Below the pieces are notes generated by a model. That model worked only from the letters and a program-made list of their open reading frames with translations. It did not search any database and was not told where the DNA came from. Positions 9,689 to 17,564 of a stretch of 64,000 nucleotides of DNA are shown here, piece by piece. This stretch comes from Listeria kieliensis (GTDB lineage: Bacteria > Bacillota > Bacilli > Lactobacillales > Listeriaceae): contig NZ_LARY01000003.1 in assembly GCF_003369925.1 (NCBI RefSeq), positions 62,001 through 126,000 of the forward strand, written 5' to 3'. Numbering within the stretch: the stretch's first letter is position 1; each line of letters begins with the position of its first letter. Position numbers and translations under genes: made by a program.

Positions 9689-10408
9689 TCAAACCTGAAT
9701 ATCCAAATAAGAATAAGCTCGAACATCAAAGCGGTTTCGGCTTCGCGAAAATTCAATGGGTCTTCCATCTTTTTGATAAATCACTTGTTTGATTTCAAGT
9801 ATCGGATCGTGTTCGCCGCAATTTAAATATTTCTGATCATCCGATGAACTTTTATCCGCAGAAATCGTTCGGTAAGCGCCTGCAAATTTAATGCCTAGTT
9901 CTTTCTTTAAATATGAATAAATCGAATGACGAATATGTATTTTTGTAAGCCCAGGAACCAAGTCTACTGGCATGTATGTATGTTCCAAAACAAATGGCTT
10001 CCCGTCCAAAATCCGAAGTCTAAAAATGTTGTACACGGGGTGACTGTCACTTATCATTAAGCGCTCTTGCACCACTTCGTCTGGAAATTCCACCGTGAAA
10101 TCAATAGGTTCACTCACAAGGTCATGACTCGTATTTTCAAAATCATTGCTGAGCCCTTGATAATCTTTTAAATAAGATAAGTTTTTATCTTTAAGAAACG
10201 GATGATTCAAAACCTTGGTTCCCGACCCACGTTGCGAATACACCAAACCCTCCATCGTCAAAATGTTGATCGCTTTTTTGATCGTCATTCTGCTCACACC
10301 AAACTCATCCACCAAAACAACTTGATTTGGCATGAAACTGTCTGTCGGATATTCACCGCTCTGGATGCGTTCTCGCAATATATTCGCGATTTCTTCGTAT
10401 TTTGGCAC
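9689..10408 (-). CDS. GntR/HutC-family transcriptional regulator
   Basis: The first 70 residues of this 239-aa protein form the GntR winged helix (PKYEEIANILRERI, VLVDEFGVSRMTIKKAINIL, VYSQRGSGTKVL). The remainder is a UTRA effector domain (SHPVYNIFRLRI, YMPVDLVPGL, ISADKSSSDDQKYL). Start is the GTG at 10408, with GGAGG 8 bases before it. An earlier in-frame GTG at 10423 lies within the ribosome site and would precede the predicted transcript start. It leads the unit with the 133-aa gene and the dipeptidase and is divergent from the phosphatase lipoprotein at 10596, so either side could be its target. The effector is unknown; UTRA domains often bind sugar phosphates or fatty acids. Confidence 0.92.
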   Translation of the reverse strand: MPKYEEIANILRERIQSGEYPTDSFMPNQVVLVDEFGVSRMTIKKAINILTMEGLVYSQRGSGTKVLNHPFLKDKNLSYLKDYQGLSNDFENTSHDLVSEPIDFTVEFPDEVVQERLMISDSHPVYNIFRLRILDGKPFVLEHTYMPVDLVPGLTKIHIRHSIYSYLKKELGIKFAGAYRTISADKSSSDDQKYLNCGEHDPILEIKQVIYQKDGRPIEFSRSRNRFDVRAYSYLDIQV

Positions 10409-10426
10409 CTTTTTCACCTCCACTTG

Positions 10427-10455
10427 AGTATAACTGAATCTATCAATTTCCTCAA
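10427..10455 (-). promoter_or_regulatory. sigma-A promoter of the GntR gene
   Basis: TTGAGG (10450-10455), 17 bases, then TATACT (10427-10432) on the minus strand. The predicted leader is only about 12 bases but includes the GGAGG of the GTG start at 10408. Confidence 0.6.
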
Positions 10456-10595
10456 TCTAAAACGGCAAAGTAACTCGCTCATTTTACTTTCTTGTAAAGA
10501 CTCAAAAATTCACTAACCTTTTACATGAAGTTTACAGCTTCTTCAATAAAGCCTAAAATTCACACACTATACTAAAATACAAGGAGGGATTACAT

Positions 10596-11492
10596 ATGCA
10601 AAAATGGGTAAAAGTAACTGGAATTGCATTTGTTGGAACAAGTTTACTACTCACGGGCTGCCAGTCAGATAAAAAAGCGAAGACGAGCGAGCAAGCCGTA
10701 GCCTCAGTAAAGATGGTCGCAGGTGAACAAATCAAACTCGGTGGCGCGGTTAACGTCCGTGACTTGGGCGGGTACAAAACGGCTGATGGCAAGAAAATCA
10801 AGTCGCATAGACTAATTCGTTCGGCGGAACTTTACAAGTTAACCGGGGATGACATTCACAAATTAAAAAGCACCTATCACTTACAGCAAATTGTTGATTT
10901 CCGGACAAACAGTGAGGTGAAGGAAAAGCCAGATCCGCCTATCCAAGGAGTGCGCTATACTCACGACTCCATCATGAAAGATAATGGCGCCTCAACAAGC
11001 ATGGCAGATTTAACAAGGAGCTTATCAAAAATGGACAATCCAGAAAGTTTCTTGATCCAAGCCAATCAAAGCTTTGTAACAGACGAGCATGCAAGGCAAG
11101 CCTACAAAAAGTTCTTTGACATCTTACTTGAAAACGAAAAAGGAGCCGTTTTATGGCATTGCACGGCCGGAAAAGATAGAGCCGGATTTGGAACTGCACT
11201 TGTTCTTTCGGCACTCGGCGTCCCGGAGAAAACGATTATGCAGGATTATTTACTTTCCAACAAGTACCGTGCCGCTGAAAACAAAGCAGCAATTGGGGAA
11301 GTTGCCAAGCAAACCGATGATCCCAAAGTGATTGACGGAATGAAAGCAATCATGGATGTACGCGAAAGCTATTTAAATGCTGCCTTTATGGAAATCAATA
11401 AGCAATATGGCTCGATGGATCGCTTCTTGAAAGATGGGCTTGGGCTTACAAGCAAAGACCTCACAAAATTGAAAAGTAACTATTTGAGCTAA
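10596..11492 (+). CDS. tyrosine/lipid phosphatase lipoprotein (LipA/MptpB type)
   Basis: Lipid-anchored protein of the Y_phosphatase3 family, known in Listeria from LipA and in mycobacteria from MptpB, which dephosphorylate phosphotyrosine and phosphoinositides. The signal peptide ends in the lipobox LLTGC (Cys22), so the mature protein sits on the outer membrane face. The family entry motif NVRDLGGYKT is followed by LIRSAEL and DFRTNSEVKEKPD. The catalytic loop is HCTAGKDRAG with Cys189 and Arg195, the extended GKDR form with Lys and Asp that is typical of this family. The ATG has a strong AAGGAGGG site. The gene stands alone between the divergent GntR gene and the ROK kinase. Its substrate cannot be told from sequence. 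Confidence 0.92.
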   Translation: MQKWVKVTGIAFVGTSLLLTGCQSDKKAKTSEQAVASVKMVAGEQIKLGGAVNVRDLGGYKTADGKKIKSHRLIRSAELYKLTGDDIHKLKSTYHLQQIVDFRTNSEVKEKPDPPIQGVRYTHDSIMKDNGASTSMADLTRSLSKMDNPESFLIQANQSFVTDEHARQAYKKFFDILLENEKGAVLWHCTAGKDRAGFGTALVLSALGVPEKTIMQDYLLSNKYRAAENKAAIGEVAKQTDDPKVIDGMKAIMDVRESYLNAAFMEINKQYGSMDRFLKDGLGLTSKDLTKLKSNYLS

Positions 11493-11636
11493 AAAAGAAA
11501 ATAAAGCGGGTAAATTTGCACTCGCGGGTTCCTGCTCACGCATCACTAATTATGCTCATCCGCACATTTATTTATCGCTTCCTTTTATTTTTAAAATGAA
11601 TCACTCTTCAAATGCCTAGTCATTTAATAAAAAGGA

Positions 11637-11665
11637 TTGATTTTTAAAGTAAAGGTCGCTATGAT
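11637..11665 (+). promoter_or_regulatory. sigma-A promoter of the ROK kinase
   Basis: TTGATT (11637-11642) and TATGAT (11660-11665) are 17 bases apart, about 65 bases before the ATG. The rest of 11493-11732 holds no gene that I can see. Confidence 0.65.
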
Positions 11666-11732
11666 AAGTAGTATGAAGCGTTTTAAATAAAAAAGAAGTG
11701 CGTTTTGGCTTCTAGCGGAAGGAAGAACAGAT

Positions 11733-12593
11733 ATGTTAGGTGCAATTGAAGCAGGTGGAACAAAAATCGTTTGTGCTGTGGCGCCAAAAGAAGCGCTCAC
11801 GCAAATTGCGGAACGAATCAGTATCCCAACAGGCACTCCGCAAGAAACGATGCCCAAAATAATCGCTTTTTTCAAAAATTATCAAATCGAAGCCATCGGA
11901 ATCGGCTCATTCGGACCAATTGACGTTGATCCAAGTTCTCCTACATACGGATTCATCACAAACACACCGAAGCTTGCTTGGAAACACTTTGATTTCCTTG
12001 GCACGATGAAAAAAGCATTCGCTGTCCCTTATTTTTGGACAACGGATGTCAATGCAGCTGCTTTCGGGGAGTTGAAACACGGCTCGGCTGTCGGAAATGA
12101 AAATTGTATTTACATAACCGTTGGAACTGGAATCGGCGGTGGAGTGGTGCTGAACGGGAAGGTTATAGAAGGAAAAGGGCATCCTGAGATCGGTCACATT
12201 TATATCAATCAATTGGTACACGACTCTTTCGAAGGAAACTGCCCTTACCACAAGAATTGTTTAGAAGGACTGGCAGCGGGGCCAGCAATTGAAGCGCGAG
12301 CTGGCAAGCCCGCACAAAATTTAGCAGCCGATAATCCCGCTTGGGAACTGGAAGCTCATTATCTGGCTGAGGCTTGCGTCAACTATACCCTTTCGTTCTC
12401 GCCTGAAAAAATTATTTTTGGGGGCGGCGTTATGAAACAAGCGCATTTATTTCCACTGGTACGCGAGAAATTCACCGAGTTACTGAACGGTTATTTGCCA
12501 ATCAGTCAAGTGGACCAGTACATTGTCCCATGCGCCCTTCAAGATAACGCTGGAATTGTGGGTTGTCTGGCGCTGGCCAAAGAAACTTTATAA
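11733..12593 (+). CDS. ROK-family fructokinase
   Basis: ATP-dependent sugar kinase, probably fructose to fructose-6-phosphate in the cytoplasm. The 286-aa protein has the N-terminal phosphate motif GAIEAGGTKIVCAV, the catalytic region TTDVNAAAFGE with its aspartate, the glycine-rich GTGIGGGVVLNGK, and the ROK zinc site GHIYIN followed by CPYHKNCLEGLAAGPA. The short second motif and this zinc site resemble Bacillus YdhR/GmuE-type and ScrK-type fructokinases rather than glucokinases. It has its own promoter and is closed by a terminator, so it is monocistronic. No sugar transporter adjoins. Confidence 0.92.
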   Translation: MLGAIEAGGTKIVCAVAPKEALTQIAERISIPTGTPQETMPKIIAFFKNYQIEAIGIGSFGPIDVDPSSPTYGFITNTPKLAWKHFDFLGTMKKAFAVPYFWTTDVNAAAFGELKHGSAVGNENCIYITVGTGIGGGVVLNGKVIEGKGHPEIGHIYINQLVHDSFEGNCPYHKNCLEGLAAGPAIEARAGKPAQNLAADNPAWELEAHYLAEACVNYTLSFSPEKIIFGGGVMKQAHLFPLVREKFTELLNGYLPISQVDQYIVPCALQDNAGIVGCLALAKETL

Positions 12594-12600
12594 TAAATAT

Positions 12601-12645
12601 AAAAGGTCGATTGTTTTTCATTATCATCTCAATCGACTTTTTATT
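12601..12645 (+). terminator. rho-independent terminator of the ROK kinase
   Basis: GTCGATTG pairs with CAATCGAC, flanked by A and T runs, and is followed by TTTTTATTT. It begins 8 bases after the stop codon. Confidence 0.82.
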
Positions 12646-12848
12646 TGCTTTAAGCAAATCCTCTACATTATCTAAACTTATTTTAAAAATTGGTTGGATT
12701 CAAACCTTTCTTCTCATATTGAGTTACCTACTTAACGATGGAAATTTCGGATATAGGGCTCTATATCATTTATTCTCAAGTCATATAATAATTTGACTAT
12801 TCTTTGACTTCCACTGTGCAATTGTGAAAAAAGACACAATATCAACAT

Positions 12849-12945
12849 GAAAGACAGGTTTATTTATGTTACTTAGTTGCAGAAGTCTAAAATTAGTTGG
12901 CGTATCCTTCATTACAGTTACATCTGCTCACTTTTCCTGTCTTTC
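12849..12945 (+). repeat. 10-bp inverted repeat before the glycosyltransferase
   Basis: GAAAGACAGG (12849-12858) recurs inverted as CCTGTCTTTC (12936-12945), 77 bases apart; the second arm lies where the -35 of the promoter would be. It could be a paired operator or chance. Otherwise 12594-12990 holds only the terminator and promoter described separately. Confidence 0.3.
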
Positions 12946-12954
12946 AAAAAGTGA

Positions 12955-12960
12955 TATAAT
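12955..12960 (+). promoter_or_regulatory. extended -10 promoter of the glycosyltransferase
   Basis: TGA-TATAAT with no clear -35, about 30 bases before the ATG at 12991. The short leader contains AGGAGG (12979-12984). Confidence 0.55.
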
Positions 12961-12990
12961 GTGAGCAATTTCATATTTAGGAGGATAGAC

Positions 12991-14262
12991 ATGCATAACT
13001 TTAACAGCCAAGAAACACAAGATATCCTGAAACATTATGCTTTTATCATGCAGAGTCCAGCAATCAAAGGGGTTAGGCAAAATTTCCAAAAAGACTTTAC
13101 ATTAGCTCAACTTTCTTTAGTTGATGACCCTTACCTCAGTTTAATCAATCTTGAACGCTTTCTATCCACTGAACCTTGCTTTGCAAACGTTCGTTATCAA
13201 GAGTTAGTATGGCTTATCGATCACTATGAAGCACTTAATATGTTATCCAAAAGCTCCAAAATTTTCACCCCTCAATTTCCAGAAAAAGTTGGAAAAAAAT
13301 TAGTTTTTTTATTATGGTTCCAAGGAGAAAATTCTGCTCCTCCCATTGTTAAGGCAAACATTCGTAGGCTAAAAGAATACTTCGAAAACTACGAAATTGT
13401 CTTCTTATCCGATGAAAACATTGTCCAGTGGATGGATATTTCAAACATACCCAATTATGAAATCATGAAAGAAAAGTTTCCCGCACATTTATCTGACGTC
13501 ATTCGTAGCTACTTATTAGCTACTTATGGTGGTGTTTGGCTTGATTCAACTGTTGTAATAAACAGTGATTCTGTAACTTTTTTAGAAAAAAACATGGAAA
13601 GACGCAGGCATTTCATTTTACGATACAGTGATTTTAGAATAGCAAATTGGCTAATCGCAACCAAAGAGCAAGACAAAACTATGCGATTACAGTATGTTGC
13701 ACTAACTGAATGGCTTAAAAGAAAAAAAGTATTCCTAGAATATTTTCAATTTCACACTTTTTTTGAAATTTTTAGCATGTTAGATGATGATTTTTTAGAT
13801 GCAACTCGCTTAAAAGCACCAGATGCATTCTTATTATCAAAAAAATGGCCTAGCGTAATTCAAGCATCTAATATCCAAAACATTTTTGAGAAAATGCCCT
13901 TCCAAAAACTCAACTATAAAATTGATCGAAACAAAGTGTTACCAAGAACAGTTGAACATTTATTCGAAAATTATTTAGATCCCACTTCAGATAATTCTTT
14001 ACAGGACATCTATAAATTACCAAATGCAAAAAACAATGCAGGAGAACAATTCTTCACTGAAAATCCTCAAAAAATCATAGCGAAAAAAGAAATTGACATC
14101 TGGTCAGGCGTTGACTTCACAGCGAACACACGTGTCGGAATTCTTCCTCCAAATAAGGAAACGACTGTTTTAGCAATCAGTGGTACTATTGCCGGGACGC
14201 CGAGATTAAAAATAGATAGTGGTTATATTACTGCGAATAAAAAATGGATACAATCACTTTGA
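12991..14262 (+). CDS. DXD-type glycosyltransferase with a C-terminal DUF5776-like tail
   Basis: The N-terminal 300 residues look like a capsular-polysaccharide or mannosyl-type transferase (Gly_transf_sug/Caps_synth). FLLWFQGENSAPPIV is the start of the fold, and SDVIRSYLLATYGGVWLDST holds the nucleotide-sugar-binding acidic motif at about residue 185. The last 60 residues (from about 365) match the DUF5776 pattern of Listeria surface proteins, with GTPRLKIDSGYITANKKWI as the tail signature. No signal peptide is present, so a wall-type tail on a cytoplasmic enzyme is odd. Start is the ATG with AGGAGG; an upstream in-frame GTG overlaps that site. It is monocistronic. The sugar and acceptor are unknown. 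Confidence 0.82.
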   Translation: MHNFNSQETQDILKHYAFIMQSPAIKGVRQNFQKDFTLAQLSLVDDPYLSLINLERFLSTEPCFANVRYQELVWLIDHYEALNMLSKSSKIFTPQFPEKVGKKLVFLLWFQGENSAPPIVKANIRRLKEYFENYEIVFLSDENIVQWMDISNIPNYEIMKEKFPAHLSDVIRSYLLATYGGVWLDSTVVINSDSVTFLEKNMERRRHFILRYSDFRIANWLIATKEQDKTMRLQYVALTEWLKRKKVFLEYFQFHTFFEIFSMLDDDFLDATRLKAPDAFLLSKKWPSVIQASNIQNIFEKMPFQKLNYKIDRNKVLPRTVEHLFENYLDPTSDNSLQDIYKLPNAKNNAGEQFFTENPQKIIAKKEIDIWSGVDFTANTRVGILPPNKETTVLAISGTIAGTPRLKIDSGYITANKKWIQSL

Positions 14263-14428
14263 AGTGTTTACGTTGTCTTTTTTATTGCATGTTAAAGATG
14301 AAACATGGAATTTTTGTTTAAGCTCAATGAAACGTCTTCATAGAATAATGTGGCCTATCAATTAGAACGCTTGGCTATTACAAAAATACCCCGAATGAAA
14401 GTCCCGACTTTCGCCGGAACCATTTTCT

Positions 14429-14611
14429 TTATCTTTCATCTATTTTCGAAGCTATTACTAAAGAGTTGATGACTACAGGAATTGTCACAACCAACCAAAC
14501 AAGCAAAAAATAGTCATGCTTTTTGATTGCTTGCGCGAAAACAAGAATACTACTTACTAACGCCAAAATAAGAACACTATAATTCAACCATTTTTTCACT
14601 GTACTTATCAC
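14429..14611 (-). CDS. small two-helix membrane protein, possible immunity protein
   Basis: A 60-aa protein with two predicted membrane helices (YSVLILALVSSILVFAQAI and FLLVWLVVTIPVVINSLVIA) and charged ends. The start is a GTG at 14611 that directly abuts the TAG ending the restored reading frame of the upstream broken secreted-protein gene. The two genes were therefore built as a coupled pair. Small membrane proteins after secreted bacteriocin-like proteins are often immunity factors; that role is inferred from position alone. I do not recognise the family. Confidence 0.65.
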   Translation of the reverse strand: MISTVKKWLNYSVLILALVSSILVFAQAIKKHDYFLLVWLVVTIPVVINSLVIASKIDER

Positions 14612-15313
14612 CTACATTCCATATGCCTTTCCAATTGTTGTGTATGTTTTTTTTAACCCAGTATAATTTGACTTTTTATAAACGAAATATTGTTTTTTTA
14701 TTTTTTGCATACCTGCCAATACCACATTTTTACTTTTACATACGCTTTTTTTGCGACTTTACTGCTTGAACTGCCGCAATTATTACTCCTGGAATTCCTA
14801 GCCAAGCCCCCCACTACTGCTATAATGGCATATCCGACAGAAGCAGCTGAGGCATAAGCATTTACATTTACTTTATAGGTATGAATATATTTCCATGGCG
14901 AATATGCTCTTAACATGCTATTATTGCCAAACTCATTCATGCTTTCGTTTTCAATCTCAAGAGAAACAACTTCCTTACCGTTTTCATAAACTGTTTTCTT
15001 TCCGTTCACATCTTGTTTTACTTCTAGCGTTGCTGTTTCACCTGTTGTTTTGTTTTGGATCGTTCCTTCTGTTAAAGATTGATTCCAAATCACAACTTCC
15101 TTTTCATCCGTTTCTTTATTAAGGCTTTCCCATTCTGTATCGGACTTTTCAACAATTTTCAATGTTTCATTATCTAAAATAACTTGATTTGAATTAGACT
15201 GACTTTTTTCAGCTACCGGATCTCCTTCTGCTTTTCTATCCATCGTAAAGTTAGAAACCCCAGGAGTTACTACTGAAAACAGCATTGACGCCGATAAAAC
15301 TATACTTCAGCAT
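14612..15313 (-). pseudogene. secreted bacteriocin-like protein gene broken by two homopolymer frameshifts
   Basis: The longest open stretch (14698-15285) encodes 195 aa and begins inside what looks like a signal peptide. Removing one T from a TTTT tract (15296-15299 as AAAA on the plus strand) joins MLKYS to LSASMLFSVVTPGVS, giving a normal secretion signal. Adding one A in the poly-A near 14700 carries the frame past the stop through KKIKKQYFVYKKSNYTG to a TAG that touches the next gene's GTG. The restored length is a multiple of three, about 233 aa. The middle is acidic and the C-terminal half has an Ala/Gly-rich hydrophobic core then a Lys/Trp/Tyr tail. This recalls geobacillin-26-like secreted proteins, from memory and with low certainty. 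The true start is unsure because no good ribosome site precedes 15313. Confidence 0.6.
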
Positions 15314-15381
15314 TTTTAGTCTTTTTCTCTTTATTTGCGTTATTACCATCTTCCTTTCAGTATTTTAGTTTTTGCACTCAG

Positions 15382-15387
15382 ATTATA
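15382..15387 (-). promoter_or_regulatory. extended -10 promoter of the broken secreted-protein gene
   Basis: TGC-TATAAT on the minus strand, about 70 bases upstream of the candidate start, followed by a GAAAGGAAG ribosome-site-like stretch. No consensus -35 was seen. Confidence 0.5.
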
Positions 15388-15525
15388 GCATGAAATATTA
15401 TTGTAAAAGGAAAATATAGTGAAATGCCTGATTTAAGTCGTAAATGACCGAAAATTTCTAGTTTTTCATTTTTTTGGATTTTATTGAGAATAATATTTTT
15501 ATTATGTTTTTAATATATACAACAT

Positions 15526-15632
15526 AAAAAGATCTTACAAACCGTCACTAACCAAAGCTCCACCAAGCATTGAGACCATTTATAAGATTTTTTTAAATTT
15601 ACTTTTAATATCCTTGGAGGACTTAGTAAACG
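15526..15632 (-). ncRNA. candidate small RNA, or terminator of the T7SS operon
   Basis: The promoter at 15638-15643 would start a transcript of about 105 bases. It would end in a structure closed by a 10-bp stem (15532-15541 with 15579-15588, one G-U pair) and five T. Inside is a second hairpin (CAATGCT, loop GGTGG, AGCTTTG). An unpaired GTCCTCC stretch near its 5' end could pair with ribosome sites. The same stem may simply terminate the T7SS operon ending at 15716. The gap 15314-15715 contains no other gene that I can see. Confidence 0.4.
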
Positions 15633-15637
15633 TTTAT

Positions 15638-15643
15638 ATTATA
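15638..15643 (-). promoter_or_regulatory. extended -10 promoter downstream of the T7SS module
   Basis: TTTTGC-TATAAT on the minus strand is an extended -10 without a good -35. No reading frame follows, so it could drive the candidate small RNA. Confidence 0.4.
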
Positions 15644-15715
15644 GCAAAACCCGCCGGAATACTACCACAAAAATCGGAGCATCGCAAACATACTATTTTT
15701 TAAACGCATATCATC

Positions 15716-15979
15716 CTAGAAATTTTCTAACACATCTTCTTGTTTTTCGAAGACTTCTGTGACTTTCTTGCCAAAATGTCCTTTTACGGCTTCTCGCAAG
15801 TGGCTGCTTGTTTCCGAAAAAGATGTCTTCGCCATTTTCATTTCTTCTTTTCCCGCTTTTCGAACTTTCTTGTCTGCTGCTTGTCCTATCCGTATATGTT
15901 GCATTCCTAAAGTTCGGATTTGTGTTTTCTGATTGTTTTTCTGGAATTCTTTGAGTAGATCTTCTAGTGCCTCTAACAA
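15716..15979 (-). CDS. small helical protein, probable Lap1-like T7SS effector partner
   Basis: An 87-aa, all-helical protein with no signal peptide (LEALEDLLKEFQ at the start, HLREAVKGHFGKKVTEVF near the end). Its size, helicity and place beside a T7SS lipase fit the DUF3130/Lap1-like helpers that bind the targeting helices of LXG-type effectors. The start is a TTG at 15979 with AGGTGATG upstream; the overlapping 92-aa frame from 15989 has poor, Arg-rich composition and was rejected. It is last of five same-strand genes and 11 bases after the 105-aa gene. Homology was not testable here. Confidence 0.7.
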   Translation of the reverse strand: MLEALEDLLKEFQKNNQKTQIRTLGMQHIRIGQAADKKVRKAGKEEMKMAKTSFSETSSHLREAVKGHFGKKVTEVFEKQEDVLENF

Positions 15980-15990
15980 CTTGCATCACC

Positions 15991-16308
15991 TCATTTGTTT
16001 CTCTCTACTTGCTGTAATCCTTTATGAAACTGTTCCTCTAGATGTTCCGTTTTTTGTCTTACTTCCCGCTTTTTCTCCTGTAAATCCACTTGATAGTTTG
16101 TTTCCAACTGTTCGATTTCCCTTCGAGCCATTTCTAGAATGTCCGTACAGTCTTCTTCCCTTTGTCGAATCTGGTAGAGAATCGCTTCATAAGTTTGCTG
16201 CGCGATTTCTTCGCCTTTTTTCTGAAAGCGATAAATGTCCTCCGCTTGTTCCTCAAGTTCTTGTCTTTGCCGTCTATACTCCGTTCGCAACTCTTCTTCG
16301 GTTTTCAC
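15991..16308 (-). CDS. coiled-coil protein, probable Lap2-like (DUF3958-like) T7SS partner
   Basis: A 105-aa protein that is almost wholly coiled coil, rich in Glu, Gln, Arg and Lys (TEEELRTEYRRQRQELEEQ; LEEQFHKGLQQVERN). Lap2/DUF3958 proteins are small helical hairpins of this size that pair with LXG-type effectors for export. Start is a GTG with GGAGG 7 bases upstream. It lies 17 bases after the lipase effector and 11 bases before the Lap1-like gene. In classical LXG operons such helpers precede the effector; here they follow it, matching an effector whose targeting domain is at its C-terminus. Confidence 0.72.
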   Translation of the reverse strand: MKTEEELRTEYRRQRQELEEQAEDIYRFQKKGEEIAQQTYEAILYQIRQREEDCTDILEMARREIEQLETNYQVDLQEKKREVRQKTEHLEEQFHKGLQQVERNK

Positions 16309-16325
16309 CTACGAACCTCCCTCAC

Positions 16326-17564
16326 TCATCCCAATTGCTGAGCTAATTCGTGATCTTTTTGTTTAAGAGCCTCAATACTCTGTTTAATTTCTTTTGCCAA
16401 ATGGTCAAATTTAGACCCCATCTTCTTTACTTTATTCATTTTTTTCTGATACGCTTCGCAGGGTTCAATGACTAATCGTTTTTCTGTGCAACCTACGCTT
16501 TCTAACTCCGCTAAGATTTCACTTTCTGTGAGCATATCTCCCACTCGGCGTGCTTCTTGTAGTATTTCCTTCCAGATCTTTTCGACCTTATCCATGCCTT
16601 CCTGATAAACCTTAATGACATGTGCGGTGACTGCTTTAAACTCTGCCATGGCTGTCTCTACAGCGGCTAACGCTCGACTATCATCTAAATAGATCTGTTC
16701 GTTCGTCGAGATTCCTCCACCACTTGCTTGGAATTTTTTTTGCAGTATTTCAAGGTCATATAACTTGGATATGTATTCAGTCATAGCATAGCGTTCTGCT
16801 TGTTGAACAATGGCTTCTTGGTTATATTCATTATTAGGTATTTTTAGCTTACCATTTTTATCAAACGCCCAGTTGCTCAACTGATGATAGTCGACAATGT
16901 TCAAATGAGACCCCATCTCCATGCTCACTTTGATTTCGGCGCCTGTCCCATTTCCACCAAAGTTCCCAATAACATCTGCACGATTCCGATAATTCGCTAA
17001 CATGCCTGGATTCGCTTCGATCCACTTTTTGGCTTCATCCGATAAAATATTGGAGGGGTCTGGGCCATTGAAACCTACATTGCGCCACTTATTTTCAGCC
17101 GCAATCATTAAAGCCAAATATTCTCCTAAAGAATGACCTGTTGTCGTGATAACGGAATTGGAATATTGAGCTTTTACTTCATTTGCAAATTTTTGAGCGG
17201 AAATTGCTTGTCCGTCAATTTTTGATCCCTTAAATGGATGCGCGGGGCTAAGTTCAAGTTTTTTATTTCCTTGAATGACCGTTTGAAGATCCGTTGCCCG
17301 GTCTTTGGCGTCTGAAAAATTTGTCCCCGCGTAGGCAATAACAATTTCTGTAGTGTCGACTTTTCCATGTTTATCCACTGGGGCTACTGCCATGGCTTGC
17401 ATACCATTTTTTGAGTTATTTTCTGTTTTTAAGATTTTATAGTTAAAGCCATCTAACTCAAAACTATTTCCTTTTTTCATAGTAGGGGAATAATCACCTT
17501 GTTTCGGGTCTAACCAATAAGCTGCATCGCCCAATTTATTGTACTGTCTATCCCGAATAGCCAT
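16326..17564 (-). CDS. T7SS lipase effector with C-terminal targeting helices (TslA-like)
   Basis: The 412-aa protein has an N-terminal class-3-type lipase domain (about 1-260): VIAYAGT, a nucleophile elbow TTGHSLGEYLAL with Ser145 in GxSxG, NYRNRADVIGN offering Asp197, and His220 or His227. A Gly-rich hinge (SGGGIS, near 281) leads to a helical region (285-412; ALAAVETAMAEFKAVTAHVI, then EAYQKKMNKVKKMG and IKQSIEALKQKDHEL) that looks like an LXG-type targeting domain placed at the C-terminus. S. aureus TslA has this reversed order and acts as a phospholipase toxin. No signal peptide is present. The ATG at 17564 shares one base (TGATG) with the stop of the preceding gene and has AGGAGG 7 bases upstream. 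Substrate and toxicity are inferred. Confidence 0.82.
   Translation of the reverse strand: MAIRDRQYNKLGDAAYWLDPKQGDYSPTMKKGNSFELDGFNYKILKTENNSKNGMQAMAVAPVDKHGKVDTTEIVIAYAGTNFSDAKDRATDLQTVIQGNKKLELSPAHPFKGSKIDGQAISAQKFANEVKAQYSNSVITTTGHSLGEYLALMIAAENKWRNVGFNGPDPSNILSDEAKKWIEANPGMLANYRNRADVIGNFGGNGTGAEIKVSMEMGSHLNIVDYHQLSNWAFDKNGKLKIPNNEYNQEAIVQQAERYAMTEYISKLYDLEILQKKFQASGGGISTNEQIYLDDSRALAAVETAMAEFKAVTAHVIKVYQEGMDKVEKIWKEILQEARRVGDMLTESEILAELESVGCTEKRLVIEPCEAYQKKMNKVKKMGSKFDHLAKEIKQSIEALKQKDHELAQQLG

Noticed and set aside
12563-12796. 77-aa frame after the ROK kinase
   Set aside because: It overlaps the end of the kinase and runs through its terminator; no ribosome site.
14385-14420. Short hairpin GAAAGTC/GACTTTC between the glycosyltransferase and the small membrane protein
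   Set aside because: Seven-base stem with a tiny loop and no T run; not a convincing terminator.
15711-15989. Alternative 92-aa frame overlapping the Lap1-like gene
   Set aside because: Arg/Ser/Thr-rich, non-globular composition. The 87-aa frame has helical periodicity and fits the helper role.
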